Shown: piece by piece, positions 17,200 to 24,711 of the stretch
Layout: the number at the start of each line of letters is the position of its first letter
How positions within the stretch are numbered: the stretch's first letter is position 1
From: Streptomyces sp. NBC_01314
GTDB lineage: Bacteria; Actinomycetota; Actinomycetes; Streptomycetales; Streptomycetaceae
Direction: 5' to 3'
Length of the DNA: 64,000 bases
NCBI RefSeq assembly: GCF_041435215.1
Contig: NZ_CP108394.1
Coordinates: 4,898,001 to 4,962,000, forward strand
Program-made: the position numbers and the translations under genes
The notes under the pieces: model-generated
Database searches by the model: none
Seen by the model: only the letters and a program-made list of their open reading frames with translations
What the model was told of the DNA's origin: nothing

Positions 17200-17748
17200 T
17201 CACCCCCAGCTCGTCCCCTGCTCCTTCGCCACCAGCTCGAAGGCGGTGGCTCCGTCCAGCGACTCACGGATGATGTCGGCGTGGCCCGCGTGCCGGGCGG
17301 TCTCGCGGATCAGGTGCAGACACAGCCAGCGCATCGAGAGCCACTCGTCCTTCGGGTTCCAGGACGTCTTCGGCAGTTCGAAGGTGTCGTCGAGGCTGGG
17401 CACCGCACGGATGAACGTCTCCGTAGCGGCGGCCACCTTCTCGTAGTACGCCAGCTGCGACTCCACGGTCTCGTCGCCCGTGAGGACGAAGCACTCGTGC
17501 CAGTTCGACTCGTCCCGGTGCGTCGTCGGGGGCTCGCCCTTGGCCCGGGCGATCCACCCCTGCTCGACCTCGGCGACGTGCTTGAGCAGCCCGGCCAGGG
17601 AGAGTTCACTGGCGCTCGGCCGGCTGGAGGCCTGCTCGTCGGTCAGTCCGAGCAGCGCGCGGCGGACGCCACCGCGCTGTTCCGCCACGAAGGCGAGCAA
17701 CGCCCCTCGCTCGTCGCCCTTCGCCTCCGCGCTCACGTGCGTGACCAT
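17200..17748 (-). CDS. DinB / DUF664 family protein
   Basis: A 182-residue four-helix-bundle protein of the DinB/YfiT superfamily. Candidate metal-binding histidines are spaced as expected: LLKHVAEVEQGW near residue 58 and the pair in HLIRETARHAGHADIIRE near the C-terminus. Many members act as thiol- or mycothiol-dependent transferases, but the substrate here is unknown. ATG 17748 follows GAAAGG by 9 bases. It precedes padR on the same strand. Confidence 0.9.
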   Translation of the reverse strand: MVTHVSAEAKGDERGALLAFVAEQRGGVRRALLGLTDEQASSRPSASELSLAGLLKHVAEVEQGWIARAKGEPPTTHRDESNWHECFVLTGDETVESQLAYYEKVAAATETFIRAVPSLDDTFELPKTSWNPKDEWLSMRWLCLHLIRETARHAGHADIIRESLDGATAFELVAKEQGTSWG

Positions 17749-17810
17749 GGCCGTCTGCCTTTCGCCGGACCGGGGGCTCCGGGAGAGCCCCTCTGACACC
17801 GACGAAGCTA

Positions 17811-17847
17811 CGGGCCCTTGCGGTCAGGTTCTGTCCGCAAGGGCCCG
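17811..17847 (-). terminator. Terminator of the aldehyde dehydrogenase gene
   Basis: Perfect 13-base arms CGGGCCCTTGCGG (17811-17823) and its complement (17835-17847), with an 11-base loop, follow the leftward dehydrogenase stop by about 30 bases. Confidence 0.85.
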
Positions 17848-17879
17848 TCGGAGCGGGAGATGTACCGCGCGAGGCAGGG

Positions 17880-19340
17880 CTAGAACGGGAAGAAGCTCCG
17901 CTTGTGCTGGACCGAGATCCACTTCTGGGTGGTGAACGCGTCCACCGTCGTCTCGCCGTTGAGGCGGCCGATGCCGGAGTGCTTCTCGCCGCCGAAGGGG
18001 ACGAGGGGCTCGTCGTGGACGGTGCCGTCGTTGACGTGGAACATGCCGGTGTCGATCTGCTTGGCGAAGTTCACGCCCCGCTCGATGTCACCGGTGTGGA
18101 CGGCGCCGCTGAGGCCGTACGGGGTGTCGTTGACGATCCGGACGGCCTCCTCCTCGCCCTCGAAGGGGATGAGGAAGACGACGGGTCCGAAGACCTCCTG
18201 CTGGAGGAGGGCGGAGCCGGCGGGGACGTCTGTGAGGACGGACGGCTCGACCAGGTTGTCGGTCGTGGAGCCGTGGACGAGCGCCGTGGCGCCCTCGGCG
18301 AGGGCCTGCTCGACGACGGACTTGAGGGAGTCCGCCTGGGAGGAGTTGATGACCGGGCCGATGACCGTCTGCGGGTCGCTCGGGTCGCCGACCTTCAGGG
18401 ACTTCACCTTGGTCACGAACTTCTCGGTGAACTCGGCCCGGATCGAGCGGTCGACCAGTACGCGGTTGGCGGCCATGCAGACCTGGCCCTGGTGGACGTA
18501 GCGCGAGAAGACGGCCGCGTCGACGGCGTAGTCGATGTCCGCGTCGTCCAGGACCACCAGGGCGCTGTTGCCGCCCAGTTCGAGGATCGTGCGCTTGAAG
18601 TTCGCGGCGGCGACGGTGGCGACGTGGCGGCCGACCTTGTCGGAGCCGGTGAAGGAGATGACCTTGGGGATGGGGTGCTCGATGAAGGCGTCGCCTATCT
18701 CGGCGATGTCGGTGACGACGACATTGAGCAGCCCGCCGGGCAGGCCGGCCTCCTCGAAGATCTTCGCGACCAGGGTGCCACCGGCGATGGGGGTGTTCTG
18801 GTGCGGCTTCAGCACGACGCCGTTGCCGAGGGCGAGGGCCGGGGCGACCGACTTGATGGAGAGCAGGAAGGGGAAGTTGAAGGGGCTGATGACGCCCACG
18901 ACACCGACCGGCACACGGTAGAGGCGGTTCTCCTTGCCGTCGACCGGTGACGGAAGGATTCTGCCCTCGGGGCGCAGCGCCAGCTGAATCGATTCGCGCA
19001 GGAACTCCTTGGCGAGGTGCAGTTCGAACCCGGCCTTCAGGTGCGTACCGCCGAGCTCGGCGATGATCACCTCGGTGATCTCCTGCTCGCGTTCCTCGAT
19101 GACCTTGAGGGTCTTCTCGAAGACCGCGCGACGCCCGTAGGCGTTGACCTCGGCCCATTCCTTCTGGGCCGCCTGGGCGGCCCGGTAGGCCTCGTCCACC
19201 TCATCGACCGTGGCGATCGTGATCGACGCGAGCTTCGCGTCGTCGTACGGGTTGAAGTCGATGATGTCCCAGGACCCTGAGCCCGGGCGCCACTCGCCAC
19301 CGATGTACTGCTGGGCCAGGTCGGTGAAGTAGGACGACAT
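17880..19340 (-). CDS. NAD(P)-dependent aldehyde dehydrogenase (benzaldehyde/vanillin type)
   Basis: A 486-residue aldehyde dehydrogenase. Catalytic residues are present: glutamate in TILELGGNSALVV and cysteine in HQGQVCMAANR, with the cofactor-binding FTGSDKVGRHV segment. The C-terminal KWISVQHKRSFFPF ending and overall pattern resemble the aromatic aldehyde (benzaldehyde, vanillin, salicylaldehyde) branch, but substrate choice is inference. ATG 19340 follows GAGG by about 6 bases. It is transcribed on the same strand as the XRE gene, with a 140-base gap. Confidence 0.93.
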   Translation of the reverse strand: MSSYFTDLAQQYIGGEWRPGSGSWDIIDFNPYDDAKLASITIATVDEVDEAYRAAQAAQKEWAEVNAYGRRAVFEKTLKVIEEREQEITEVIIAELGGTHLKAGFELHLAKEFLRESIQLALRPEGRILPSPVDGKENRLYRVPVGVVGVISPFNFPFLLSIKSVAPALALGNGVVLKPHQNTPIAGGTLVAKIFEEAGLPGGLLNVVVTDIAEIGDAFIEHPIPKVISFTGSDKVGRHVATVAAANFKRTILELGGNSALVVLDDADIDYAVDAAVFSRYVHQGQVCMAANRVLVDRSIRAEFTEKFVTKVKSLKVGDPSDPQTVIGPVINSSQADSLKSVVEQALAEGATALVHGSTTDNLVEPSVLTDVPAGSALLQQEVFGPVVFLIPFEGEEEAVRIVNDTPYGLSGAVHTGDIERGVNFAKQIDTGMFHVNDGTVHDEPLVPFGGEKHSGIGRLNGETTVDAFTTQKWISVQHKRSFFPF

Positions 19341-19483
19341 GTGATCCTCAATCAGTCGGCATCGATCAAGATTGATCACTCGTCATCGTACTTGTGGGTA
19401 AAGGGAGTTGGAGAGCTACTCGGGAGACTCTGTGAAGACTCTCAGGGAGGCCGACAGAGAAGGCGCAGCGAAGGCGGGGAGGG

Positions 19484-20347
19484 TCAGGAGAGCTGCAGCA
19501 GCCCTCGCAGCAGGTCCCGGCTCTCGGCCGTGGACGGGCTGTCGTCCTGGAGCTGCCTGATCGCCCGCTCGTACTGGGCGATGTCCTCGCGCTTGTCCAG
19601 GTAGAGCGCGCTGCTGAGCTGTTCGAGGTAGACGACGTCGGTGAGGTCGGACTCGGGGAAGCTCAGCACGGTGAAGGCGCCGCTCTCACCGGCGTGGCCG
19701 CCGAAGCTGAACGGCATGACCTGGAGCCGTACGTTCGGGCGCTCCGAGATCTCGATCAGATGCTGGAGCTGACCCCGCATCACTTCCCGGTCGCCGTACG
19801 GCCGGCGCAGCGCGGCCTCGTCGAGGACGCAGTGGAACTCGGGGGCGCTCTCGGCCACCAGGTACTTCTGGCGCTCCATGCGCAGGGCCACCCGCTTGTC
19901 GATCTCGGCCTCGCTCGCGCCCTTCATGCCCCGGGAGACGACCGCGTGGGCGTACGCCTCTGTCTGCAACAGGCCGTGCACGAACTGCACTTCGTAGCTG
20001 CGGATGAGGTGGGCCGCCGCTTCCAGGCCGACGTAGGTGGGGAACCAGCTGGGCAGGACGTCCGAGTAGCTGTGCCACCAGCCGGCGACATTGGCTTCCT
20101 TCGCCAGGGAGAGCAGCGAGGTGCGCTCGGTCTCGTCGGTGACGCCGTAGAGGGTCAACAGGTCCTCCACGTCACGGGTCTTGAAGCTGACCCGGCCGAG
20201 TTCCATCCGGCTGATCTTCGACTCGGAGGAGCGGATCGAGTACCCGGCCTTCTCCCGGGTGATCCCCTGCGACTCGCGCAGCCGCCTGAGATGCGAGCCC
20301 AGCAGCATCCGCCTCACCACCGACCCGCTCGATTCACCGGCGCCCAC
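19484..20347 (-). CDS. XRE-type regulator with DUF5753 domain
   Basis: A 287-residue protein: a helix-turn-helix of about 60 residues (LRRLRESQGITREKAGYSIR, SESKISRMELGR), then the DUF5753 domain (VGLEAAAHLIRSYEVQFVHGLLQTEAYA through LTDVVYLEQLSSALYLDK). This architecture belongs to the Streptomyces WhiJ/AbaA-type regulators that work with small DUF397 proteins. GTG 20347 is chosen for the upstream GGGGAGG. The longer TTG start at 20374 has no site. It is divergent from the ATPase gene. Confidence 0.92.
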   Translation of the reverse strand: MGAGESSGSVVRRMLLGSHLRRLRESQGITREKAGYSIRSSESKISRMELGRVSFKTRDVEDLLTLYGVTDETERTSLLSLAKEANVAGWWHSYSDVLPSWFPTYVGLEAAAHLIRSYEVQFVHGLLQTEAYAHAVVSRGMKGASEAEIDKRVALRMERQKYLVAESAPEFHCVLDEAALRRPYGDREVMRGQLQHLIEISERPNVRLQVMPFSFGGHAGESGAFTVLSFPESDLTDVVYLEQLSSALYLDKREDIAQYERAIRQLQDDSPSTAESRDLLRGLLQLS

Positions 20348-20633
20348 GTTCGTCAGCCTCCCCAACTTCTTCAAGTGCCGCAGTCTGCCACTAAACCACT
20401 CCGATCCGCACTCGCCCGGTTACAGAAATGGAAAGTGTTCAACATCTGAGGCGGACGAGACGGAGGGGGAACGGGGGCAGGGTGACAGAAGAAATGTTGA
20501 GCAAGCGGTATGGGGAGGTCCATTTCGGGCGCGTGCACGTGCATCTGCCCTTGCATCTGCTGTACGCATCAGAAACCATGGTCCCGCGCCACCGCTGCTT
20601 CGCAACGACCGCAGACACCCGGGAGTGCCTCGC

Positions 20634-21149
20634 ATGGGGACGAATGGATCGACCATGCTCGAACCCTTACGGCAGGGACTTCCGCCACTTGATCCCGCGA
20701 CCGTGTCCGACGCCGCGTCCTGCGCGCTGCCGCCCCGCTACGAAGCGGTGCGCGACGCGCGGCAGTTCACTCGGGGCACGCTCGGCCAGTGGCAACTGGA
20801 CGACCGCTTCGACGACGTCTGTCTCGTGGTCTCGGAACTCGTCACCAACGCCCTGCGGCACGGCCTGCCCTCCGGCAACGGATCGCGCCCGGCCCAGGAC
20901 CCGCCCGTACGACTGCATCTGATGCGCTGGACCGAGCGGCTGGTGTGCGCGGTGCGCGACCCCAGTCACGACAGCCCGGTCGCCGGGGACTCCGAGGACT
21001 TCTCGGCGGAGTCGGGGCGCGGCCTTTTCCTGGTCGACTCGTTCGCGGACAGCTGGGGCTGGCATCCACTCGGTGGGGCACTCAGCGGCAAAGTGGTGTG
21101 GGCACTGTTCCAGGTGCCGCCCGTGCCGGGCCCGTACGCCGCCCGCTGA
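20634..21149 (+). CDS. ATP-binding anti-sigma-factor-like protein (HATPase)
   Basis: A 171-residue protein with the GHKL ATPase fold of RsbW-type serine kinases: DDVCLVVSELVTNALRHG (N box), VRDPSHDSP (D box) and GRGLFLVDSFADSWGW (G box). Such proteins can phosphorylate or sequester regulatory partners. Here it sits between the XRE(DUF5753) gene and the DUF397 gene, an arrangement repeated in Streptomyces developmental loci. ATG 20634 follows GGGAG by 8-9 bases. Confidence 0.92.
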   Translation: MGTNGSTMLEPLRQGLPPLDPATVSDAASCALPPRYEAVRDARQFTRGTLGQWQLDDRFDDVCLVVSELVTNALRHGLPSGNGSRPAQDPPVRLHLMRWTERLVCAVRDPSHDSPVAGDSEDFSAESGRGLFLVDSFADSWGWHPLGGALSGKVVWALFQVPPVPGPYAAR

Positions 21150-21150
21150 A

Positions 21151-21180
21151 GAACCGCGGCGCTTTTCGGCGCCGCGGTTC
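21151..21180 (+). terminator. Terminator between the ATPase and DUF397 genes
   Basis: Perfect 12-base arms GAACCGCGGCGC (21151-21162) and its complement (21169-21180) with a 6-base loop, directly after the ATPase stop. It may serve both convergent genes. Confidence 0.88.
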
Positions 21181-21216
21181 TACGCGTGTCACATCGTTTC
21201 TACGCGTGTCACATCG
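21178..21216. repeat. Two direct repeats of a 19-base sequence
   Basis: TTCTACGCGTGTCACATCG occurs at 21178-21196 and again at 21198-21216, separated by one base. The first copy overlaps the terminator arm. The repeat lies in the gap between convergent genes. Its role is unknown. Confidence 0.8.
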
Positions 21217-21254
21217 GCGGGCTCGCCGACAACCACCCCGCCGCCGGGCGGGGG

Positions 21255-21521
21255 TTATCCGACCAGGTGGTCGAACTCGCCGTCCTTGATGCCCAGGAGC
21301 ATCGCCTCGATCTCGGCACGGGTGTAGACGAGCGCCGGGCCGTCGGGGAAGCGGGAGTTGCGCACCGCCACCTCACCGCCGGGCAGTCGCGCGAACTCCA
21401 CGCAGTTGCCCTGCGAGTTGCTGTGCCGGCTCTTCTGCCAGGCCACCGCGTGGAGCTCGGTCAGCTCCGTCGCGGCCATGCCGTTGTACACGTCATCCAC
21501 GCCGTACACGTCGTGGTCCAC
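21255..21521 (-). CDS. DUF397 domain protein
   Basis: An 88-residue protein of the DUF397 family: AWQKSRHSNSQGNCVEFARL then GGEVAVRNSRFPDGPALVYTRAE. These small proteins pair genetically with XRE(DUF5753) regulators and modulate them. The matching regulator is at 19484-20347. GTG 21521 follows GGGGAGCG by about 6 bases. The first 20 residues before the conserved block are specific to this protein. Confidence 0.9.
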   Translation of the reverse strand: MDHDVYGVDDVYNGMAATELTELHAVAWQKSRHSNSQGNCVEFARLPGGEVAVRNSRFPDGPALVYTRAEIEAMLLGIKDGEFDHLVG

Positions 21522-21968
21522 AGGTCGCTCCCCGGGGTGGTGCAGTGGTGCGCTTTGATGCGCATTGGCACTGGTGTGGCCAGTGATGCCCGTGCTGCCA
21601 GTGATGCAGCGGTCAACTGCCCCGGATCATAGCTTTGTTCACGTGCTGACGCGCGAGCGAATGCACCTGCGTATGCACGAGCAGATGCACGTGCACGGGG
21701 GGTGGTCTCGCGGTTACAGCACTGGAGAGACGTATGTCGGGGCGATCCTGTTCCATCGGCGGCCATGGAGATTCCTGACGTCCTGGTTCATGTCCCCATG
21801 TCCCTTCCTACGAGGGGCGGGTCCGTGCGGTTCAGGAGGCGGGCCCGGGGTGCGCAGGATGGCGGGAAACGACTGCCCCCGGGGAGGTCGGGAGCCTCCC
21901 CGGGGGCCGGGTGGGGGTGGTGGTTCGACGGTGTTCGGCGCGGTTCGGAGGACGTGCCGGGGCCACTG
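21522..21968. other. Gene-poor region upstream of DUF397 and after rpsR
   Basis: No convincing gene here. Near 21560-21600 there are short repeats: CACTGG...CCAGTG arms, and GCCAGTGATGC twice. At 21660-21700 there are several TGCACGTGC-like units. The promoter for the leftward DUF397 gene must lie at 21522 upward. The end of the rpsR operon with its terminator is at 21875-21907. Confidence 0.6.
21875..21907 (-). terminator. Terminator of the zinc-free ribosomal protein operon
   Basis: Perfect 13-base arms GCCCCCGGGGAGG (21875-21887) and complement (21895-21907) with a 7-base loop, about 60 bases past the rpsR stop on the - strand. Confidence 0.88.
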
Positions 21969-22202
21969 TCAGCGGGTGGAGTACGGCAGGAGGGCCATTT
22001 CGCGGGCGTTCTTGATGGCGCGGGCGAGCCGTCGTTGCTGCTGGGCGGTGACGCGGGTGACGCGGCGGCTGCGGATCTTGCCGCGGTCGGAGATGAAGCG
22101 GCGCAGCAGGTCGGTGTCCTTGTAGTCGATGTACGTGATCTTCGCCTGGTCCAGCGGGTTGGGACGGGACTTGACGGGCTTGCGCTCCGGCTTGCGGGGC
22201 AT
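21969..22202 (-). CDS. rpsR: 30S ribosomal protein S18, cysteine-free paralogue
   Basis: A 77-residue S18 ([23 protein letters not shown], then [31 protein letters not shown]). It has no cysteines, so it is the zinc-independent form induced under zinc shortage to replace the zinc-binding copy. ATG 22202 lies seven bases after the cobW-like stop, with GGAGG inside the end of that gene. It is the last gene of the rpmG-rpmE2-cobW-like-rpsR operon. Confidence 0.95.
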   Translation of the reverse strand: MPRKPERKPVKSRPNPLDQAKITYIDYKDTDLLRRFISDRGKIRSRRVTRVTAQQQRRLARAIKNAREMALLPYSTR

Positions 22203-22208
22203 GGCGGG

Positions 22209-23447
22209 TCAGACCTCCAGGAAGGTGTCGAAGGGGCGCGGCAGTTGTTCCCAGGCGGTGCGTCCGGCGGCGTACTCGGCGTCGGTGAGCAGGCAGGACT
22301 CCAGAAGGTGTTCGAGTCCGTCGCGGTCCAGGCCGGGGGAGGTGAAGACGAGGTGCTGGCAGCGGTCGCCGTGCTCCGGATGCCAGTCGAGGGCGGCGGC
22401 GGCCCGGCGGACCGGGGGGACCAGGTCCCAGGCGGCGTCCGGGAGCGAGGCGAGCCAGGGGCCGACCGACTCCACGCACAGGGCGCCGCCGGCCGCGTCC
22501 CAGTGCAGCAGGGTGTCGGGGCGCTCCGCCAGCCAGAACCTGCCGCGACTGCGGGCGGCCGCGCAGCAGAGGTCCTCCAGCGCCGCGTACAGCCGCTCGG
22601 GGTGGAAGGGGCGATGGCGGTGCCAGACGAGGGTGGTGACACCGCATTCGTCGGCGTCGGTGGGGAGGAGGGCACAGGCGGGGTGCTGGGCGGCGGCGGC
22701 CGCGTCCACGTCGAAGCCGGAGAAGGCCGCGGCGAGGAGGGAGCCGGGGGGTGCCGTGGGGGTGGTGGTGCGTTGCGGGGTGCGGGTGCGTCGTGGCTGG
22801 TCGCGCAGTTCCCCGCGCACCTCGGAACCGGGGGTCGGCCCCTGGCTGCCGATGGGCACCCTCTGTGCCGTCGGGTGGAGTTGGGCCAGTAGGGCCCTGT
22901 CCTCGTCGTCCGCCTCCTCCGAGTCCAGGACGGCCAGGATCGGGGCGTACTCCAGTTGGCGGGCGAAGGTGTCGGCGACGGTGCGTCGGTCGGTGGAGGC
23001 GGCGGCCAGACCCCGGTCGGCGAGGTCGTCGCCGTCGCCGAGGTAGGGGAGGAGGAGGGCGGGGTCCACGGCCGTGATCACGGAGGTGAGGCGGAGGCCG
23101 CCGGCGGCGACCACCTCCGCCATCGCCTTCGGTTCGACCGAGTCCCAGAGTTCGACCACGGCCAGGCGGGTCAGGCCCGCGTCGGCCAGGCGCTCCAGTT
23201 CGGGGACGAGGTCCTCGCGCAGGGCGCAGCAGGCGCAGTCGTTGACGAGCCGGGTCTCACCGCTGGAGATGATGCCCGCGGCGTCCCGTACGGTCCGGAC
23301 GACCCTGGCGTCCGGACCGTCGACGGCGGTGGAGAGGTCGTGGTGCAGCGCGACGCTGCCCGGGACCCCGGCGAGCAGCGCCTCGACGGCGGCCCGCCGG
23401 GCGTCGGCGTGCAGGCCGCCGACGATCGCGACAGACAGCTGGGTCAC
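22209..23447 (-). CDS. CobW/G3E-like protein with degenerate P-loop
   Basis: A 412-residue protein of the COG0523 metal-chaperone family. It keeps the metal-binding motif CACC (residues 71-74, normally CxCC), followed by LREDLVPELERL, and the C-terminal CobW domain (RFWLAERPDTLLHWDAAGG). The Walker A GxxxxGKT normally near residue 10 is replaced by GGLHADARRA, so GTP binding is doubtful. Residues about 200-237 are an insert encoded by a dispersed repeat (22737-22850). Context points to zinc supply under limitation. GTG 23447 follows the rpmE2 stop by five bases. Confidence 0.88.
   Translation of the reverse strand: MTQLSVAIVGGLHADARRAAVEALLAGVPGSVALHHDLSTAVDGPDARVVRTVRDAAGIISSGETRLVNDCACCALREDLVPELERLADAGLTRLAVVELWDSVEPKAMAEVVAAGGLRLTSVITAVDPALLLPYLGDGDDLADRGLAAASTDRRTVADTFARQLEYAPILAVLDSEEADDEDRALLAQLHPTAQRVPIGSQGPTPGSEVRGELRDQPRRTRTPQRTTTPTAPPGSLLAAAFSGFDVDAAAAAQHPACALLPTDADECGVTTLVWHRHRPFHPERLYAALEDLCCAAARSRGRFWLAERPDTLLHWDAAGGALCVESVGPWLASLPDAAWDLVPPVRRAAAALDWHPEHGDRCQHLVFTSPGLDRDGLEHLLESCLLTDAEYAAGRTAWEQLPRPFDTFLEV
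22737..22850 (+). repeat. Dispersed repeat copy inside the cobW-like gene
   Basis: The core TGGTCGCGCAGTTCCCCGCG at 22798-22817, with the G-rich lead before it and a GGAACCGGGGG-type end after it, matches the intergenic copy at 14910-15010. It runs antisense to the gene, keeps its reading frame open, and encodes a Pro/Thr/Arg-rich linker. Confidence 0.75.
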
Positions 23448-23452
23448 GTCGG

Positions 23453-23716
23453 TCAGCCCCGATTCTTTCCGGCGCCGGCGCCGTACCGCTTCTCGAACTT
23501 CTCCACACGGCCCGCCGTGTCCAGCACTCGCGCGGTGCCCGTGTAGAAGGGGTGGCTGACGTTCGAGATCTCGACGTCGACCACGGGGTACGTGTTGCCG
23601 TCCTCCCACTCGATCGTCTTCCCGCTCGTCATCGTCGAGCGGGTGAGGAAGGTGTGGTTCGCGGCGCGGTCCCGGAAGACGACGAGCCCGTACGAGGGAT
23701 GGATGTCCTTCTTCAT
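23453..23716 (-). CDS. rpmE2: 50S ribosomal protein L31 type B (zinc-free)
   Basis: An 87-residue L31 of the B type: [49 protein letters not shown]. The CxxC zinc ligands of type A are absent. Replacement of zinc-binding L31 releases zinc during starvation. ATG 23716 is preceded by GAGGAGCG inside the end of rpmG. Confidence 0.96.
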   Translation of the reverse strand: MKKDIHPSYGLVVFRDRAANHTFLTRSTMTSGKTIEWEDGNTYPVVDVEISNVSHPFYTGTARVLDTAGRVEKFEKRYGAGAGKNRG

Positions 23717-23722
23717 CGTCGG

Positions 23723-23887
23723 TCAGCGCTCCTCTCGGAAGTCGACGTGGCGGCCGACCCTCGGGTCGAACTTGCGCAGCGTCAGCCGGTCCGGATCGTT
23801 CCGGCGGTTCTTGCGGGTGACATAGGTGTGGCCGGTGCCGGCCGTGGACCGGAGTTTGATGACCGGGCGGAGTTCGTTGCGTGCCAT
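23723..23887 (-). CDS. rpmG: 50S ribosomal protein L33 (zinc-free)
   Basis: A 54-residue protein beginning [19 protein letters not shown] and ending in [17 protein letters not shown], the typical L33 sequence without the four zinc cysteines. ATG 23887 follows AAGG by 7 bases. It is the first gene of the leftward operon and lies 14 bases from the Zur-like box. Confidence 0.95.
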   Translation of the reverse strand: MARNELRPVIKLRSTAGTGHTYVTRKNRRNDPDRLTLRKFDPRVGRHVDFREER

Positions 23888-23900
23888 GCTGATACCTTAC

Positions 23901-23921
23901 TGAAAATGAATTCCATTTGCA
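23901..23921. promoter_or_regulatory. Zur-type operator between divergent ribosomal paralogue operons
   Basis: The core AAATGAATTCCATTT is an imperfect palindrome of the pattern recognised by actinobacterial Zur (TGAAAATG arms). It lies between rpmG and rpmB, where one box can repress both operons when zinc is sufficient. In S. coelicolor the equivalent genes are known Zur targets. The match here is by eye. Confidence 0.8.
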
Positions 23922-23949
23922 TCACTGGATCGAGAGAGGTGCATCACCC

Positions 23950-24186
23950 TTGTCCGCCCACTGCATGCTGACCGGCGCCCAGCCCGGCTTCGGCAACCGC
24001 ATCTCGCACTCCCACCGGCGTACGTCCCGTCGCTTCGACCCGAACATCCAGTCCAAGCGGTACTGGCTGCCGAGCGAGAACCGCCATGTGCGGCTCCGGC
24101 TGAGCACCAAGGGGATCAAGACCGTGGACGTCATCGGCGTCGAGGCCGCCGTCGCGCGGATCCGTGCCCGGGGGGTGCGGGTCTGA
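23950..24186 (+). CDS. rpmB: 50S ribosomal protein L28 (zinc-free paralogue)
   Basis: A 78-residue L28, the usual length: [28 protein letters not shown] then [20 protein letters not shown]. Only one cysteine remains, so it cannot form the four-cysteine zinc site. TTG 23950 is chosen because GAGGT lies 9 bases upstream and the length is right. The ORF could be extended to ATG 23917, but that would overlap the Zur box. The stop overlaps the rpsN ATG by one base. Confidence 0.94.
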   Translation: MSAHCMLTGAQPGFGNRISHSHRRTSRRFDPNIQSKRYWLPSENRHVRLRLSTKGIKTVDVIGVEAAVARIRARGVRV

Positions 24187-24491
24187 TGGCGAAGAAGAGC
24201 AAGATCGCGAAGAACGGGAAGCGGCAGGTGACCGTCGCCCGGTACGCCGCACGCCGGGCCGAGCTGAAGGAGGTCATCCGGCGGCCGTCCGCCACGGAGG
24301 CCGAACGCGACGCCGCCCAGCGGGAGCTGCGCGCACAGCCGCGCGACGCGAGCGCGACCCGCGTCCGCAACCGGGACCAGGTGGACGGGCGGCCCCGTGG
24401 GTACTTCCGGACCTTCGGGCTGTCGCGGGTGAGCCTGCGGGAACAGGCGCACGCGGGGTTCCTGCCGGGGGTGCGCAAGTCGTCCTGGTAG
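24186..24491 (+). CDS. rpsN: 30S ribosomal protein S14 (long, zinc-free form)
   Basis: A 101-residue S14 ([61 protein letters not shown]) without the CxxC pairs of the short zinc form. It is coupled to rpmB through a one-base overlap and completes the rightward zinc-starvation pair. Confidence 0.96.
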   Translation: MAKKSKIAKNGKRQVTVARYAARRAELKEVIRRPSATEAERDAAQRELRAQPRDASATRVRNRDQVDGRPRGYFRTFGLSRVSLREQAHAGFLPGVRKSSW

Positions 24492-24553
24492 GGGTGGAGC
24501 GGCCGGGTGCGGTGGTGCCGGGCGTCGGGGCTTCCGCCGGGTGCCGTGCTGAC

Positions 24554-24587
24554 GCCGGGCACCGTGGGCTTCCGTCAGGTGCCCGGC
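24554..24587 (+). terminator. Hairpin after rpsN
   Basis: Arms GCCGGGCACC (24554-24563) and GGTGCCCGGC (24578-24587) are perfect complements around a 14-base loop, in the gap after rpsN. A competing GGTGCC/GGCACC pairing exists just upstream. Confidence 0.65.
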
Positions 24588-24711
24588 TGTCGTGGCTCGA
24601 GTCGTCCTCGGAGTCCTCACAGTTCCCGGCCATCTGCCGCAGAGCCACTCCTGGTAGCTTGCCGCTGTCGCCGCGGCGACCGGATCCGGCCACAGCTTTG
24701 GGAGACCTCCA

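Noticed and set aside
19021..19040. GTTCGAACCC string resembling a tRNA T-arm
   Set aside because: It lies inside the aldehyde dehydrogenase coding sequence, with no matching acceptor or anticodon stems.
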